Of a stretch of DNA of 7,358 nt, positions 1 to 6,340 are shown in pieces. This stretch comes from AG-12 sp027339635 (GTDB taxonomy: Bacteria; Chloroflexota; Dormibacteria; Aeolococcales; Bog-877), in assembly GCA_027339635.1 (NCBI GenBank), contig DAHWNZ010000090.1, forward strand, positions 1 to 7,358. Direction: 5' to 3'. Each line of letters opens with the position of its first letter. The first letter of the stretch is position 1. The position numbers and the translations under genes were made by a program. Below the pieces are notes generated by a model. That model was given only the letters and a program-made list of their open reading frames with translations. It did no database searches and was not told where the DNA came from.

Positions 1-1212
1 TGAGCAGTGAGGGCGGGACAGCCGGCGAGCGCGGCCGGTGGCCTTCCCGGCGAAATATGGAGGTGGTGCTTCGGGTACTGGGGGGCGAGGACCTGGATTC
101 CCTGAGCCGCGAGCTTCACGTCACGGCGGCGGCCATAGCTCAGTGGCGAGACCAGTTCCTAGCCGGAGGGCAGGCCGGGCTTAGGCGCCGGGAGACGGAT
201 GAGCGAGAGCTGGAGATCAGCCGCATGCGCAGCAAGATCGGCGAGATCACCATGGAGAACGAGCTTCTCCGCGAGAGAGCTCGCCGGGCGGAGGCAGCCC
301 ACCCTTTCGCCGTGGCGGAGGCTGAGGCCGTTGCGGCCTGGGTCTCTCCCTCCGCCGGGAAGCAGTACGGACTGGCCAGGGTCTGCCGGGTGCTGGAGCT
401 GGCGCGCTCCACGGTGTACGCCCAAAGGCAGCGGGCGCTCATGCCGGCCCGGGAAGCGCGGACCCCGCACCGCCTACGAGGACGGGGAACTGACCGAGCT
501 CATCCGCAGGGTGCTGGAGTCTTCGCCCTGGCTGGGCGAGGGCTACCGCAAGGTCTGGGCCCAGCTGCGGGCCCGGGGGATCCGCACCAGCCGGGCCCGG
601 GTGCTGCGGCTGATGCGCCAGGCCAACCTGCTGGCCCTCACCCGGGGCGGCAATGCCCACGGGCCCAAGGCCCACGACGGGACCATCACCACCGACCTGC
701 CTGACCGGATGTGGGGAACCGACGGCACGGCCACCCTGACCGGCGAGGGCCGGGCCACGATCTTCATCGCCGTAGACCACTGCACCCAGGAATGCATCGG
801 CATCCACTCAGCCCTCCAGGGCACCCGCTTCGAGGCGCTGGAGCCGATTCGCCAGGGGATCCGGGAGCACTACGGCAGGTATACCTCCGAAGTGGCCTCA
901 GGCCAGGTGCTGCGCCACGACAACGGCAGCCAGTACACGTCGGGCTACTTCCAGCAGGAGCTAAGGTTCCTGGGGATCGAGAGCGGCCCGGCCTACGGGC
1001 GCGAGCCCGAGGGCAACGGGGTGGCCGAGCGCTTCATCCGCACCCTCAAGGAGCAACTGCTCTGGGTGCAGCACTTCGACACCATGGCCGAGCTGGAGCG
1101 CGGACTACAGGCGTTCAAGCAGCGCTACAACCAGCGATGGCTGGTGTCCAAGCACGACTACCGCACCCCTCAACCGGCACGCGCACTGCTGGCGCTGGAG
1201 TCGGCCGCCTGA
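1..1212 (+). pseudogene. IS3-family transposase, single fused ORF type, frameshifted
   Basis: DDE transposase that would cut and join the ends of the surrounding IS3 element. The reading frame is open from the window edge. The codon spanning positions 0-2 reads NTG and is followed by Ser-Ser-Glu, so it is probably the start. Numbering from it, residues about 30-54 form a helix-turn-helix (DLDSLSRELHV...AQWRDQFL) and about 68-95 a leucine-rich coiled coil. The next block, YGLARVCRVLELARSTVY, is typical of the OrfB N-terminus but lies in the same frame. The rest continues one base later in phase: KRGPRTAYEDGEL, then a full integrase core. The catalytic codons are Asp 721-723 (WGTD), Asp 919-921 (HDNGSQ) and Glu 1027-1029 (VAERF), with 35 residues between the last two (DD35E). 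Joined, the product is about 403 residues, usual for this subgroup. The change of phase falls near 440-465 and looks like one extra base. Confidence 0.85.
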
Positions 1213-1242
1213 TGCAGATCGCTACAACTGACGTACCCCAGT

Positions 1243-1267
1243 TGTCCAGGAAACCTGGGCCGGTGCA
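1243..1267 (+). repeat. Right terminal inverted repeat of the first IS3 element
   Basis: The segment follows the transposase stop by about 30 bases and contains TCCAGGAAACCTGGG, itself a small inverted repeat (CCAGG 1246-1250, loop AAA, CCTGG 1254-1258). Read inward from 1267 it starts TG and carries the C-rich block followed by TTTCCTGGA seen in many IS3 ends. Just inside it, CAACTG (1225-1230) and CAGTTG (1239-1244) can pair around an 8-base loop. The assignment rests on similarity to remembered family ends. Confidence 0.55.
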
Positions 1268-1271
1268 ATCC

Positions 1272-1292
1272 GCAGCTGTGGCCGGCCGCTGC
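1272..1292 (-). terminator. Weak candidate stem-loop just past the membrane-protein stop
   Basis: GCAGC at 1272-1276 can pair with GCTGC at 1288-1292, and the loop contains the palindrome GGCCGGCC (1280-1287). It lies 7 bases beyond the minus-strand stop codon at 1299-1301, in the short gap between two convergent genes. There is no T-tract on either side, so intrinsic termination is only a suggestion. Confidence 0.2.
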
Positions 1293-1298
1293 CGCCCT

Positions 1299-3080
1299 TC
1301 ACTGGCTAGTACAGGTAAAAACGACCGCGTCCGGAAAGCGATTCACTCTGTACCTACTCCCCAGTTCGCGGCGCAACCATGCTATTCGAGACTCGGCGTT
1401 TGAGACCTCGAAAGTGAGCACGACGATGCTGCGCACGTCGTGCCGGTCAAGGTAGCTGACCAGGTCAGAACCAGCAGCCTGACGCAGGCCAACATCCGAC
1501 GCATGGCCGTACTGCCAGCTCCAGAGATAGCGGAGCACTACATTTCTGTCAATCCTGTGCTTTGTGGCCGACGGGATTCGGCTCACATACCCTTCTGGAG
1601 TCGGCAGGCCGAGCACTGCATCCCAGTACATATAGGTGACCGGCCCCGAACCAAGGTCGGTGAAGGGCACGACCGCGGGTGCGAACAGGACTTCGCCGCC
1701 CGCTTGGCGAGTCTCCGTGGCATACACCACCGTCGGAACCGCGGAGAGTGGGAAAGGCAACCATGAGCATCCGAGTGCGAGCAGCCCAACCCCTGCGCCT
1801 ACAAGTCCTACCTTCAGACCGACCGACCACCACCGCACCCGCACGATTAATCGGTCGATCATCGTGGCCACCAAGAGGCTTCCAAATAGACCGGTCAGCA
1901 CGGACAGTCGGACCGGCAATGTGACTGACCAGCCGGGGACATGGCTAAGCAGAAGGTACGGCATGGGGATTGCAGTCGAGACGCCGTCCACGTGAAGGTA
2001 CGGTCCGAGCTCTAGGACGCCGAATACACCGGTCCCAATTAGGCTGAGCCGTTTGAGCCCTTCCTGACCCGGAGGCGCTGGCCAACGAGCGCGGATGGCT
2101 GCGTAGAGAGCCGCAAGAACTAGGAAGCCGGGAAATGCTACCTCGACCAATGCGGCAGAGAGACTCCAATGCGGCCCAAGCCACCAGAACGGTCCGCGGG
2201 GCCCGGGCACCAGGAATCCGGCGAGATCTACCACATACGGGGTGGTAACCGGCTGGGCAATCGCCGCCAGCCCCGGGCTCAACGGGCCCCACAGCAGGCT
2301 GGCCCAGAGCGGGGCGCTGGTCGCAAGGCCGATACCGGCGGCGAGAAGCCAAGCGGGCCCGTGCCTGAGGAGCGCGGACCATCTTTCCCCCCGGATGGCC
2401 GGATGAGTGAAGACGACCAGGAGGGCGACGGCCAGTTCGTAAAGTGCATAATCCTCAACCGCATAGAAGGTGATCGCCCACGTTGCCCCAAGCAGCGCAG
2501 CTCGTAGCCACAGATGGTTTGGGCTATCAAAGATGCCCCATAGCAATTGGGTAAACCAAATGATGAGGAAGGCCTGCAACAGGTGGATATGGCCAAGCAT
2601 TTCCGCCACCAGGTGACCAGAGCCGATGAATGTTGCCCCCGCAGCCAAGCCTGCGAGCCAGCCCACCCCCAACCGCCGTGCAAAGTGGTACATCGATACG
2701 CCGTTGAGGGTCTGGGAAAGAAGAACCATAACGTTGTAGCTGCCGACCAAGCCAAGCAAGGGGGACACGACCGCCGCTGCCGCGTTGACCGGAAGGGCCA
2801 GGGTCATCCAGGCGAGATTGGCACCGACTGGCGCGAAGAGCTGGTGAGTGAAGAATAGGCCGTGGTGGCCCTCGATCCACCCCCGGATCCATGCGATGTT
2901 CCAGAGGCTCTGAGGTCCATCGCCGCCATCGCCGATCTGGCGAGTCGTGATGTGAGCGATCGCGGGTGCGGTCAGATAGAGCACCTGGGCTCCGATCAGG
3001 ACCCAAGCTATGGCATGGCCGAGCTGCCCGGTCCAAGTGACCAGGCGACTTCGCGGTCGGACCCCGGGGCGCGCGCTCAA
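1299..3080 (-). CDS. Polytopic membrane protein, GT-C / YfhO-like glycosyltransferase candidate
   Basis: A 593-residue integral membrane protein. Hydrophobic segments lie at about 22-42, 93-123, 142-156, 166-184, 193-203, 212-226, 242-262, 310-330, 345-360, 395-410 and 420-440. A hydrophilic C-terminal domain follows (about 445-593). The first loop carries QIGDGGDGPQSLWNIAW (Asp51, Asp54), then FAPVGANLAW and a YNVMVLLSQTLNGVSMYHFARRLG block. That pattern, and PYLLLSHVPGWSV..PVRLSVL later, are familiar from large GT-C-fold or YfhO-like proteins that use lipid-linked sugars. In that superfamily the acidic residue of the first outer loop is often catalytic. Substrate and product cannot be stated. 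The only usable start after the upstream in-frame stop is TTG at 3080, with a weak ribosome site, so initiation is uncertain. The gene stands alone between IS elements, with lower G+C than they have and no neighbouring cell-wall genes in view. Confidence 0.75.
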   Translation of the reverse strand: MSARPGVRPRSRLVTWTGQLGHAIAWVLIGAQVLYLTAPAIAHITTRQIGDGGDGPQSLWNIAWIRGWIEGHHGLFFTHQLFAPVGANLAWMTLALPVNAAAAVVSPLLGLVGSYNVMVLLSQTLNGVSMYHFARRLGVGWLAGLAAGATFIGSGHLVAEMLGHIHLLQAFLIIWFTQLLWGIFDSPNHLWLRAALLGATWAITFYAVEDYALYELAVALLVVFTHPAIRGERWSALLRHGPAWLLAAGIGLATSAPLWASLLWGPLSPGLAAIAQPVTTPYVVDLAGFLVPGPRGPFWWLGPHWSLSAALVEVAFPGFLVLAALYAAIRARWPAPPGQEGLKRLSLIGTGVFGVLELGPYLHVDGVSTAIPMPYLLLSHVPGWSVTLPVRLSVLTGLFGSLLVATMIDRLIVRVRWWSVGLKVGLVGAGVGLLALGCSWLPFPLSAVPTVVYATETRQAGGEVLFAPAVVPFTDLGSGPVTYMYWDAVLGLPTPEGYVSRIPSATKHRIDRNVVLRYLWSWQYGHASDVGLRQAAGSDLVSYLDRHDVRSIVVLTFEVSNAESRIAWLRRELGSRYRVNRFPDAVVFTCTSQ

Positions 3081-3226
3081 GTGCCTAGCGATCTCAGATC
3101 CCTCGACGCATGGTCACCCGGACAGCCCGACCACGGGTTGGTTCGGGCGACGAGAGGATTGACCACGGTTGCCTCGAATCCAAATCGCGAGATGCGTCAC
3201 TGAAGGGCCCCGTTTGTCAGTCTAGG
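3081..3226. other. Gap between the membrane-protein gene and the IS3 remnant
   Basis: These 146 bases hold the presumed upstream region of the membrane-protein gene (minus strand). I see no convincing -35/-10 pair, no operator-like palindrome and no small gene. An in-frame TGA lies 36 bases before the TTG start at 3080, so the protein cannot extend much further upstream. A nearby ATG on the minus strand opens only a five-codon frame. Confidence 0.4.
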
Positions 3227-3560
3227 TGACGTGTACCCCGGTCAGTGGCCGACACAAATCAGAGTCGTGGCCGGGTTGTCGGACGATGGTAACCCCTGGA
3301 ATTCCTCGGGCGTGTGGTAGCCGAGCGAGCTGTGACGGCGCCGTGGGTGGCAGAAGTTGACGAAGTAGTCGGAGAGGGCAGTTGACAGCTGCACGTGGGG
3401 CATCCAGGCTTGGCGGTTGAGTAGCTCCATCTGCGTAGAGCCCCCGACGAACTCCATGGGAGCATTGTCGAAGCACTCGCCAACGGTTCCCATCGAGCCA
3501 AGGATGGAGGCGGCCTAAGGTTCTGCGTCAACGCCCAGGAGACGAACTGGGAGCCGTGGT
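3227..3560 (-). pseudogene. IS3-family transposase remnant, C-terminal part (IS21-proximal half)
   Basis: This is the end of an IS3 OrfB integrase core on the minus strand, different from the element at the left of the window. Beside the IS21 insertion it reads GSQFVSWALTQNLR. After a one-base phase change at about 3514 it continues AASILGSMGTVGECFDNAPME and ends RRRHSSLGYHTPEEF, closing at the stop near 3242. The Glu of APMEF is the third catalytic residue. If the missing base is restored, 35 residues separate it from the Asp of HSDHG on the other side of IS21, the standard DD35E spacing. OrfA and most of OrfB are absent. Bases 3227-3243 (TGACGTGTACCCCGGTC) resemble the IS3-type outer end (TGATCTTACCC, from memory), so the remnant probably keeps its true right terminus at 3227. 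Confidence 0.8.
3554..3560. repeat. Target-site duplication of IS21, left copy
   Basis: CCGTGGT directly abuts the TGTCG terminus of the IS21 element and is repeated at 6276-6282 directly after the opposite terminus. Removing the element and one copy rejoins the interrupted IS3 gene in frame. Seven bases is within the 4-8 bp usual for IS21. Confidence 0.92.
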
Positions 3561-3570
3561 TGTCGGCGGT

Positions 3571-3654
3571 CACGTAATGGACCCAGTCGGCGCCACGTGA
3601 TGGACCCACCCACGGTCACGGGATAGACCCACTCGCGGTCAGGCAATAGACCCA
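3571..3654 (+). repeat. IS21 left terminal transposase-binding repeats (4 x 23-bp period)
   Basis: Four related 15-bp sites begin at 3571, 3594, 3617 and 3640, exactly 23 bases apart. They read CACGTAATGGACCCA, CACGTGATGGACCCA, CACGGGATAGACCCA and CAGGCAATAGACCCA. Multiple terminal repeats of this kind are known in IS21 as binding sites for IstA. A period near two helical turns would place the sites on one face of the DNA. The sites also lie just upstream of istA, so they may influence its promoter; that is inference. Confidence 0.88.
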
Positions 3655-3715
3655 CCCTGGAGGTGGGAAGGCTGCCGGTGCCACAGGCGAAAGTAGGCCA
3701 GGCCGGAGGCTCCCG

Positions 3716-3721
3716 AAGGAG
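3716..3721 (+). promoter_or_regulatory. Ribosome binding site of istA
   Basis: AAGGAG lies five bases before the ATG at 3727 and supports that start. No clear promoter could be read between the terminal repeats and this site. Confidence 0.6.
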
Positions 3722-3726
3722 AGCCG

Positions 3727-5268
3727 ATGGCGGGCAGGAGGTTCCTGGTGGCAGAGGTGGTGGAAGCGCTGCGGCTTTGGCACGCAGGGCACTCGATCCG
3801 GCGATTGGCGAAGAGCGTGGGGATGGGGCGTGTTCGGCTGCGCGAAGTGGTAGCGCGGGTGCAGGAGGCCGGGGTAGTGCCCGGGGACCGGGCCCGCTCG
3901 GCGGCTGGGTGGGAGGAGCTGGTCATGCGGGTCTTCCCCGAGCGGGTGGTGGTGAGGACGGGCGGCGCGTGGGAGCGGATCGAGCCGTTCCACCAGGAGA
4001 TCGTGGCCGGGTTGGAGACCAACACGGTGACTACGGTCTGGCAGCGGCTGCGGGACGAGCGGAGGCTGGAGGTGAGTGTGAGCAGCTTCCGACGCTACGT
4101 GCGAGGCCGGATCCGGGAGGTACGGCCGGAGGACGTCAAGGGCCCCAAGGAGCCGACGGTGCCAGGACGGGTGTCCGAGGTGGACTACGGACGGATGGGG
4201 CACTGGGTGGACCCGAAGACCGGGCAGGGTCATGCAGTTGAAGGCTTCGTGATGACCTTGTGCGCGAGCCGGCGGTTGTTTGTGAGGCCGGTGTTGGTCT
4301 GCGACCAGGAGGCGTGGGCGCAGTGCCACGTGGCAGCGTTCGACTTCTTTGGCGGGGCCCCTGAGCAGGTGCGGCTGGACAACCTGAAGGCGGGGGTGGT
4401 CCGCCCGGACATCTACGATCCGGGTCTGAACCCCGCCTACCAGGAGTTGGGGGCGAACTACCGGGTGCTACTCGATCCCTGCCGGGCCGGGCGGCCCAAG
4501 GACAAGCCGCAGGTGGAGCGAGCGATGCCCTACGTGCGGGACAGTTTCTTCAAGGGTCGGCAGTTCCAGAGCCTGGTGGCGATGCAGGCGGCGGCGGAGC
4601 GGTGGTGCCGGGAGGTGGCGGACCAACGGCCGCACCGGCGTCTGCCGGGGACGGCGGGAGAGGTCTTTTTCCGGGTGGAGCGACCCCGCTTGCTGCGACT
4701 GCCGGCGGAGCCGTTCGAGGTGGCCCATTGGGCCAAAGCGACGGTGCACCCGGATTGCCAGGTCCAAGTGCAAGGGATGCGGTACTCCGTGCCGTGGCGC
4801 TTGATTGGGCGGCGACTGGACGTGCGGGTGGGCGAGCGGGTGGTACGGGTGTACGACCAAGGAGTGGTGGTGAAGACCCACCTGAGAAGACGGGGTGAGC
4901 GGCGCTATCTCGATCCCGCGGACTTACCCGAGCAGAAGGTGGCCTATATGCTGCGGACGCCCCTCTGGGGCCGGCGCCAGGCCCAAGACCTGGGCAGTTC
5001 GGTATTGCAGTTGGTGGATGAGCTCCTGACGGAGCCGATGCCCCTGACCAGGCTGCGCCAGGCGCAGGCGGTGATCCGGCTCGGCGAGACCCACGGGGCG
5101 GAGCGGCTGGACCGGGCCTGCCGCCGGGCTCTAGAGGCGGACGCCCGCTACCGGACGGTGAAGAACTTGCTGGAGAACCCCCTGGTGGTGGACGAGCCCT
5201 CGCCGGATCTGAGTGCGGCGGGGGCCATGCTGCATGGGGCAGCGGCGCTGCTGGAGGGGGTGCTGTGA
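3727..5268 (+). CDS. istA: IS21-family transposase IstA
   Basis: A 513-residue DDE transposase that binds the repeated sites at the IS21 ends and catalyses strand transfer. Residues about 9-42 form an N-terminal helix-turn-helix (EALRLWHAGHSIRRLAKSVG...). The catalytic core (about 145-300) has Asp153 in SEVDYGRMG, Asp218 in VRLDNLKAG and Glu264 in KDKPQVERAMPYVRDSFF; that last block is a hallmark of IstA. The C-terminal part (about 320-513) is basic and looks like the usual DNA-binding tail. Length is normal and no frame damage is seen. The start ATG has AAGGAG five bases upstream. The stop overlaps the GTG start of istB by four bases, so IstA and its helper are made from one transcript by coupled translation. 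Codon use is strongly G/C-ending, like the other IS genes here. Confidence 0.95.
   Translation: MAGRRFLVAEVVEALRLWHAGHSIRRLAKSVGMGRVRLREVVARVQEAGVVPGDRARSAAGWEELVMRVFPERVVVRTGGAWERIEPFHQEIVAGLETNTVTTVWQRLRDERRLEVSVSSFRRYVRGRIREVRPEDVKGPKEPTVPGRVSEVDYGRMGHWVDPKTGQGHAVEGFVMTLCASRRLFVRPVLVCDQEAWAQCHVAAFDFFGGAPEQVRLDNLKAGVVRPDIYDPGLNPAYQELGANYRVLLDPCRAGRPKDKPQVERAMPYVRDSFFKGRQFQSLVAMQAAAERWCREVADQRPHRRLPGTAGEVFFRVERPRLLRLPAEPFEVAHWAKATVHPDCQVQVQGMRYSVPWRLIGRRLDVRVGERVVRVYDQGVVVKTHLRRRGERRYLDPADLPEQKVAYMLRTPLWGRRQAQDLGSSVLQLVDELLTEPMPLTRLRQAQAVIRLGETHGAERLDRACRRALEADARYRTVKNLLENPLVVDEPSPDLSAAGAMLHGAAALLEGVL
5253..5267 (+). promoter_or_regulatory. Translational coupling site istA/istB
   Basis: A strong GGAGG (5253-5257) inside the last codons of istA sits seven bases before the GTG at 5265. 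The sequence GTGA holds both the istB start (5265-5267) and the istA stop (5266-5268). This fixes the istB start at GTG and implies reinitiation by ribosomes finishing istA. Confidence 0.75.
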
Positions 5269-6179
5269 AGCCCGCTGAGTTGCAGACCCAACTCAAGACG
5301 CTGCGGCTGGGCGGGATGCTCCACACCTTGGAGCTGCGCCGAGTCCAGGCCGAGGAGCAGAGGCTGGGGCACCTGGAGTTCCTCGCCCTGTTGTTGGACG
5401 ACGAGATTGACCGGCGGCAATCCAAGATGCTGGCCCAGCGCCTCCACCGGGCCCGTTTCGAAGAGGAGAAGACGCTGGAGGAGTTCGACTGGTCCTACAA
5501 CCCCCAGATCCCAGCCGAGCAGCTGCGCAACCTGGCCACCTGCGGCTTCGTGGAGCGCCGCGAGTCCGTGCTCCTGTTCGGGCCGGTGGGAGTGGGCAAG
5601 ACGCATGCTGCCCAGGCGCTGGGGCATGCCGCCTGCCGGGCCGGCCACACCGTGCTCTTCACCAAGACCACGGCCATGCTGCGTGACCTGGCTGGCGGAC
5701 GGGCCGACGGAAGTTGGGAGCCCCGGCTACGCCGCTACCTTCAGAGCGACATGCTCATCCTAGACGACTTCGGAATGCGCGAGTTCACCCCTACCCAGGC
5801 CGAGGACCTCTACGAGCTGATCTGCGAGCGCTACCGCGCCGGCACCATGGTGGTGACCAGCAACCGCTCCCCCCGAGACTGGTACGCCCTCTTCCCTAAC
5901 CCGGTGCTGGCCGAAAGCGCTCTCGACCGCCTGGTGAACAGCGCCCACCACGTGACTCTCCGCGGCCGGACCTACCGGCCGCTGCGCCGTCCGGATGGCG
6001 GTGGGATGGTGCGCTTGGAGAGCGACGACGAACCAAACGGGCCCGATGACCACCCCGGCCCCGAAAAACATGCCCCTGAGAAGGCCCAGGAGCCTCAGAG
6101 CCACGGCCTCCCGATCCCAACGACCTCGACTCTTACTCCTCCAGGCGGCCGCTCGATGGCACGAAGGACGCGCGGATAG
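5265..6179 (+). CDS. istB: IS21-family AAA+ ATPase IstB
   Basis: A 304-residue helper ATPase related to DnaC-type AAA+ proteins. In IS21 it assembles with DNA and IstA to select and present the target site. Residues 1-90 form the N-terminal IstB region (LKTLRLGGMLHTLE..., then FDWSYNPQIP). Walker A is GPVGVGKTH at 106-114 (Lys112), Walker B is LILDDFG at 164-170 (Asp167, Asp168), sensor 1 is VVTSN at 196-200 and a conserved SALDRLV follows at 218-224. All key residues are present. The family is usually about 245-265 residues. Here the conserved domain ends near 250 and about 50 residues rich in Pro, Asp, Glu and Arg follow, which may be a read-on tail created by loss of an earlier stop. The GTG start overlaps the istA stop. 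Confidence 0.95.
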   Translation: MKPAELQTQLKTLRLGGMLHTLELRRVQAEEQRLGHLEFLALLLDDEIDRRQSKMLAQRLHRARFEEEKTLEEFDWSYNPQIPAEQLRNLATCGFVERRESVLLFGPVGVGKTHAAQALGHAACRAGHTVLFTKTTAMLRDLAGGRADGSWEPRLRRYLQSDMLILDDFGMREFTPTQAEDLYELICERYRAGTMVVTSNRSPRDWYALFPNPVLAESALDRLVNSAHHVTLRGRTYRPLRRPDGGGMVRLESDDEPNGPDDHPGPEKHAPEKAQEPQSHGLPIPTTSTLTPPGGRSMARRTRG

Positions 6180-6204
6180 ATACGATTCCCATGAACGGCA
6201 CCGG

Positions 6205-6265
6205 TGGGTCTATTCCGCGACTGCGAGTGGACCCATTACGTGACCGCCGGTGGGTCTATTGCCTG
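6205..6265 (-). repeat. IS21 right terminal transposase-binding repeats (3 x 23-bp period)
   Basis: Read on the minus strand from the outside inward, three 15-bp sites occupy 6251-6265 (CAGGCAATAGACCCA), 6228-6242 (CACGTAATGGGTCCA) and 6205-6219 (CGCGGAATAGACCCA). Starts are exactly 23 bases apart, and the outermost is ten bases from the element end, as on the left. The outermost right site is identical to the innermost left one. The middle site has GGGTCC where the left copies have GGACCC. No fourth site is visible further in. Confidence 0.88.
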
Positions 6266-6275
6266 GCGTTCGACA

Positions 6276-6282
6276 CCGTGGT
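6276..6282. repeat. Target-site duplication of IS21, right copy
   Basis: CCGTGGT, identical to 3554-3560, immediately follows the CGACA terminus of IS21. On the minus strand it covers the last two bases of the Asp codon and the following His codon of the interrupted IS3 transposase. Confidence 0.92.
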
Positions 6283-6340
6283 CACTGTGCAGGGTGGTTT
6301 CGGGCGAGGTGGTGTGTGTCTTGGCGGCCATCGTCAGGGG
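6276..6340 (-). pseudogene. IS3-family transposase remnant, middle part (far side of IS21)
   Basis: About 20 residues of an IS3 OrfB core on the minus strand: LTMAAKTHTTSPETTLHSDHG. The HSDHG motif contains the second catalytic Asp (codon 6281-6283). It continues directly into GSQFVSW at 3553 and below once IS21 and one target duplication are removed, so this and 3227-3560 were one gene. The upstream limit is set by the join to the IS256 fragment at about 6335-6350. The rest of OrfB, including the first catalytic Asp, and all of OrfA are missing. I assign this short piece by its fit to the other half. Confidence 0.8.

Larger units (their letters stand above)
1..1267 (+). mobile_element. IS3-family insertion sequence, left end outside window
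   Basis: The window opens inside this element, apparently one base after the first base of its transposase start codon. The left end is therefore missing. The right end is placed at 1267 because 1243-1267, read inward from the right, begins TGCACCGGCCCAGG and continues TTTCCTGGACA. That resembles, from memory, terminal repeats of the IS51/IS3411-like part of the IS3 family (TGAACCGCCCCGGGTTTCC). The left repeat cannot be compared and no target duplication can be tested, so the boundary is inferred. The transposase is frameshifted, so this copy is probably not autonomous unless the extra base is a sequencing error. Confidence 0.7.
3561..6275 (+). mobile_element. Complete IS21-family insertion sequence
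   Basis: A 2715-bp element bounded by TGTCG on the left and CGACA on the right, flanked by the 7-bp direct repeat CCGTGGT. Each end has exactly ten bases before the first of a series of 15-bp sites repeated every 23 bp, four on the left and three on the right. Inside lie istA and istB, overlapping and co-oriented. The perfect duplication, intact reading frames and intact catalytic motifs suggest recent arrival and possible activity. Excision in silico restores an IS3 transposase codon series (LHSDHGSQF), which confirms both boundaries independently. Confidence 0.95.

Noticed and set aside
199..470. An in-phase ATG at 199 that would give a separate OrfB starting far upstream
   Set aside because: Its first 85 or so residues are a shadow of the helix-turn-helix and coiled-coil region in the other phase. 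Family-like sequence in this phase begins only at about 450.
400..470. Programmed -1 frameshifting between OrfA and OrfB in the first IS3 element
   Set aside because: The downstream frame is +1 (or -2) relative to the upstream one, and no slippery A-rich heptamer is visible. The OrfB-type N-terminal block is already in the upstream frame.
1945..2755. Alternative minus- and plus-strand frames within the membrane-protein gene
   Set aside because: They lack ribosome sites and recognisable motifs and overlap a continuous 593-residue frame with clear transmembrane pattern.
3571..3654. Evenly spaced short repeats that might suggest a CRISPR array
   Set aside because: The repeats are 15 bp with 8-bp gaps, they recur inverted at 6205-6265, and they sit ten bases inside the ends of an IS21 element. 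They are transposase-binding sites.
3616..4329. Minus-strand open frame opposite the IS21 left end and the istA 5' part
   Set aside because: His/Pro-rich, family-less, and runs through the terminal repeats. It is an antisense shadow.
4550..5425. Long minus-strand open frame opposite istA
   Set aside because: It is a low-complexity Pro/Ala/Ser-rich translation created by G+C-rich antisense codons. The plus strand carries a clear transposase with catalytic residues.
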